The position numbers were made by a program, and so were the translations under genes. Of a stretch of DNA of 21,453 bases, positions 20,654 to 21,453 are shown piece after piece (the stretch's first letter is position 1; every line of letters starts with the position of its first letter). The stretch lies in assembly GCA_001953115.1 (NCBI GenBank), contig LSSL01001658.1, positions 1-21,453 on the forward strand. The letters run 5' to 3'. Source of the DNA: Smittium mucronatum (lineage: Eukaryota > Kickxellomycota > Harpellomycetes > Harpellales > Legeriomycetaceae). Under the pieces are notes generated by a model. The model ran no database searches. It saw only the letters and a list, made by a program, of their open reading frames with translations, and was not told the origin of the DNA.

Positions 20654-21004
20654 TGTTACGATTGGATAACGTTAGAAACCCAGTTTAATCAATAAGATAA
20701 ACAGATAGCGACCTATTGATGTAACCAATCAATATATGAGATCATTACATATCGAATGATATAAGTTTCATTAAGAACGACCAATTATATCATGAGAATT
20801 GAATGATCGATAAATCTATTGGCTGAATTAGCTTAATCTTAATTCAGCCAATTGTGAACAAATTTAGTTACTTATTTTTATTAGCTTATTTTCATAGTAT
20901 ATTCATTTTAGTAATAGGCATTTATTTTGAATAGGACTCTCTTCCTTTAGCCTCAAATACGACTTTACTTAATAAAATATTCCGACTCTAATTTATACTT
21001 TTCA
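20654..21004 (+). repeat. 5' long terminal repeat (inferred)
   Basis: It starts TGTTACGATTGG and ends ACTTTTCA, giving the standard TG..CA ends. A polyadenylation-like AATAAA at 20971-20976 lies near the 3' end, where the R/U5 part is expected. The second LTR is not in the window, so the 5' boundary at 20654 is chosen on the TGTTACG start and is less certain than the 3' boundary. Confidence 0.5.
20818..20852. repeat. Perfect 13-bp hairpin inside the LTR
   Basis: attggctgaatta (20818-20830) and its exact reverse complement taattcagccaat (20840-20852) are separated by 9 bases. In RNA this is a strong stem-loop. It may act in transcription end formation or RNA packaging, but that is a guess. 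Confidence 0.75.
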
Positions 21005-21006
21005 TT

Positions 21007-21022
21007 TGGTGGAGAACCAGGG
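21007..21022 (+). promoter_or_regulatory. Candidate tRNA primer-binding site
   Basis: TGGTGGAGAACCAGGG begins with TGG, complementary to the CCA end of tRNAs, and starts 2 bp after the CA that ends the LTR. Both are hallmarks of a minus-strand primer-binding site. The matching tRNA 3' end would read GGTTCTCCACCA. I have not identified which tRNA that is. Confidence 0.5.
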
Positions 21023-21160
21023 TAATAAAACCTTATAGTCAATTCCTTTTCTTAATATACAATATTTTAAATTCGAATCCTAAAAAAAAAAAAACGAATC
21101 CAGGATTTTTTAGCCATAACCATTTATTTTATTTTATTCAAATCACTTCCCAAAATCATT

Positions 21161-21453
21161 ATGGATTCAAATTCAACTCAAGTAACTGCTGAACAGCTTA
21201 ATAATGCCGAGTCTTTGTTAGCAAGCAAGAAAACTGAAATTACTAAACTTAGAAACCAACTCATTCAAGGCGAATCCCAGTTCCAAAGTGCAGCCGAAGA
21301 ACACCAAGATGTACTTTCTAGACTTGAAGAAATTAACTCTGCGTACGAATCTGAAGTTAAGAATAACGCTGAACTGAATCTCCAAATAACTACTATGGAT
21401 TACGTTATGCTCAAGCGCGAGTTGGAACTTGCGAATCTGAAAGCCGAGCTACT
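21161..21453 (+). CDS. Coiled-coil Gag-like protein, N-terminal part (cut by window edge)
   Basis: The ORF starts at ATG 21161 (context aaatcATGG) and stays open for 97 codons to the window end. It begins MDSNSTQVTAEQLNNAESLL and goes on with long stretches rich in Glu, Lys, Gln and Leu (KKTEITKLRNQL, EEHQDVLSRLEEI, KRELELANLKAEL). Their Leu/Ile spacing suggests an extended coiled coil. G/C content is plainly higher than in the flanking sequence and the frame is undamaged. It lies about 140 bp downstream of a candidate primer-binding site, so I infer it is the gag of an LTR retrotransposon. I see no capsid or zinc-knuckle motif yet, as these would come later. A host coiled-coil protein is the alternative. 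Confidence 0.55.
   Translation, partial: MDSNSTQVTAEQLNNAESLLASKKTEITKLRNQLIQGESQFQSAAEEHQDVLSRLEEINSAYESEVKNNAELNLQITTMDYVMLKRELELANLKAEL

Larger units (their letters stand above)
20654..21453 (+). mobile_element. 5' part of an LTR retrotransposon running off the right edge
   Basis: It consists of a 351-bp LTR (20654-21004), a primer-binding site starting 2 bp after it, a leader of about 140 bp and an open Gag-like ORF. Spacing and order are those of a Ty3/Gypsy- or Copia-type element. The pol region is outside the window, so the superfamily is unknown. The sequence looks fresh beside the decayed elements nearby. Confidence 0.6.

Noticed and set aside
1..21453. CRISPR arrays, rRNA, tRNA genes, bacterial operons
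   Set aside because: No regular spaced repeats, no rRNA or tRNA folds, and the spliced eukaryotic genes exclude a prokaryotic origin.

Overview
The window looks like part of a very AT-rich fungal chromosome. It has a compact island of host genes (about 11.1-17.0 kb) set among long AT-dominated stretches that hold several kinds of transposon remains. Two genes point to a fungus. One is a gamma-tubulin complex component 2 (Spc97/Alp4/TUBGCP2). The other is a small acidic, tail-anchored protein that reads like the fungal mitochondrial outer-membrane import factor Mim2. Introns are short with GT..AG ends, and the standard genetic code fits. A placement among early-diverging (zygomycete-grade) fungi is only my inference, from the AT richness and the DIRS-like retroelement relics.

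Left part (1-11.0 kb): a full-length, roughly 630-bp non-LTR retroposon (SINE-like, minus strand, 176-807) sits between near-identical target-site duplications. It is followed by a decayed PIF/Harbinger transposase (915-1731). About 4.8 kb of AT-rich sequence without genes comes next. A 5'-truncated second copy of the same retroposon (6573-7003) has its own 14-bp target-site duplication. From 7.6 to 10.2 kb, two head-to-tail decayed reverse transcriptase/RNase H modules lie on the minus strand. They resemble DIRS-type retroelements.

Gene island: GCP2 (minus, two exons, 981 aa) diverges from a two-exon Mim2-like gene (plus, 121 aa). That gene converges on a single-exon F-box/LRR gene (minus, 302 aa). 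A GC-richer stretch just upstream of the F-box gene (16.6-17.0 kb) may hold a small spliced gene on the plus strand. A 40-bp fragment of the retroposon tail, with a 12-bp target-site duplication, lies at 17085-17124. This gives three copies truncated to different extents within one window, the signature of target-primed reverse transcription.

Right part: an AT-rich stretch contains a broken Mutator-like (MULE) transposase (about 18.5-19.7 kb). The window ends inside what looks like a fresh LTR retrotransposon: a 351-bp LTR with TG..CA ends (20654-21004), a primer-binding site 2 bp further on, and the start of an intact coiled-coil Gag-like ORF (21161 to the edge).

The host genes are ordinary cell-biology genes (microtubule nucleation, mitochondrial outer-membrane biogenesis, ubiquitin ligase substrate adaptor) and do not form a pathway together. 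The most noteworthy material is the retroposon family, the stacked retroelement relics and the LTR element at the right edge.
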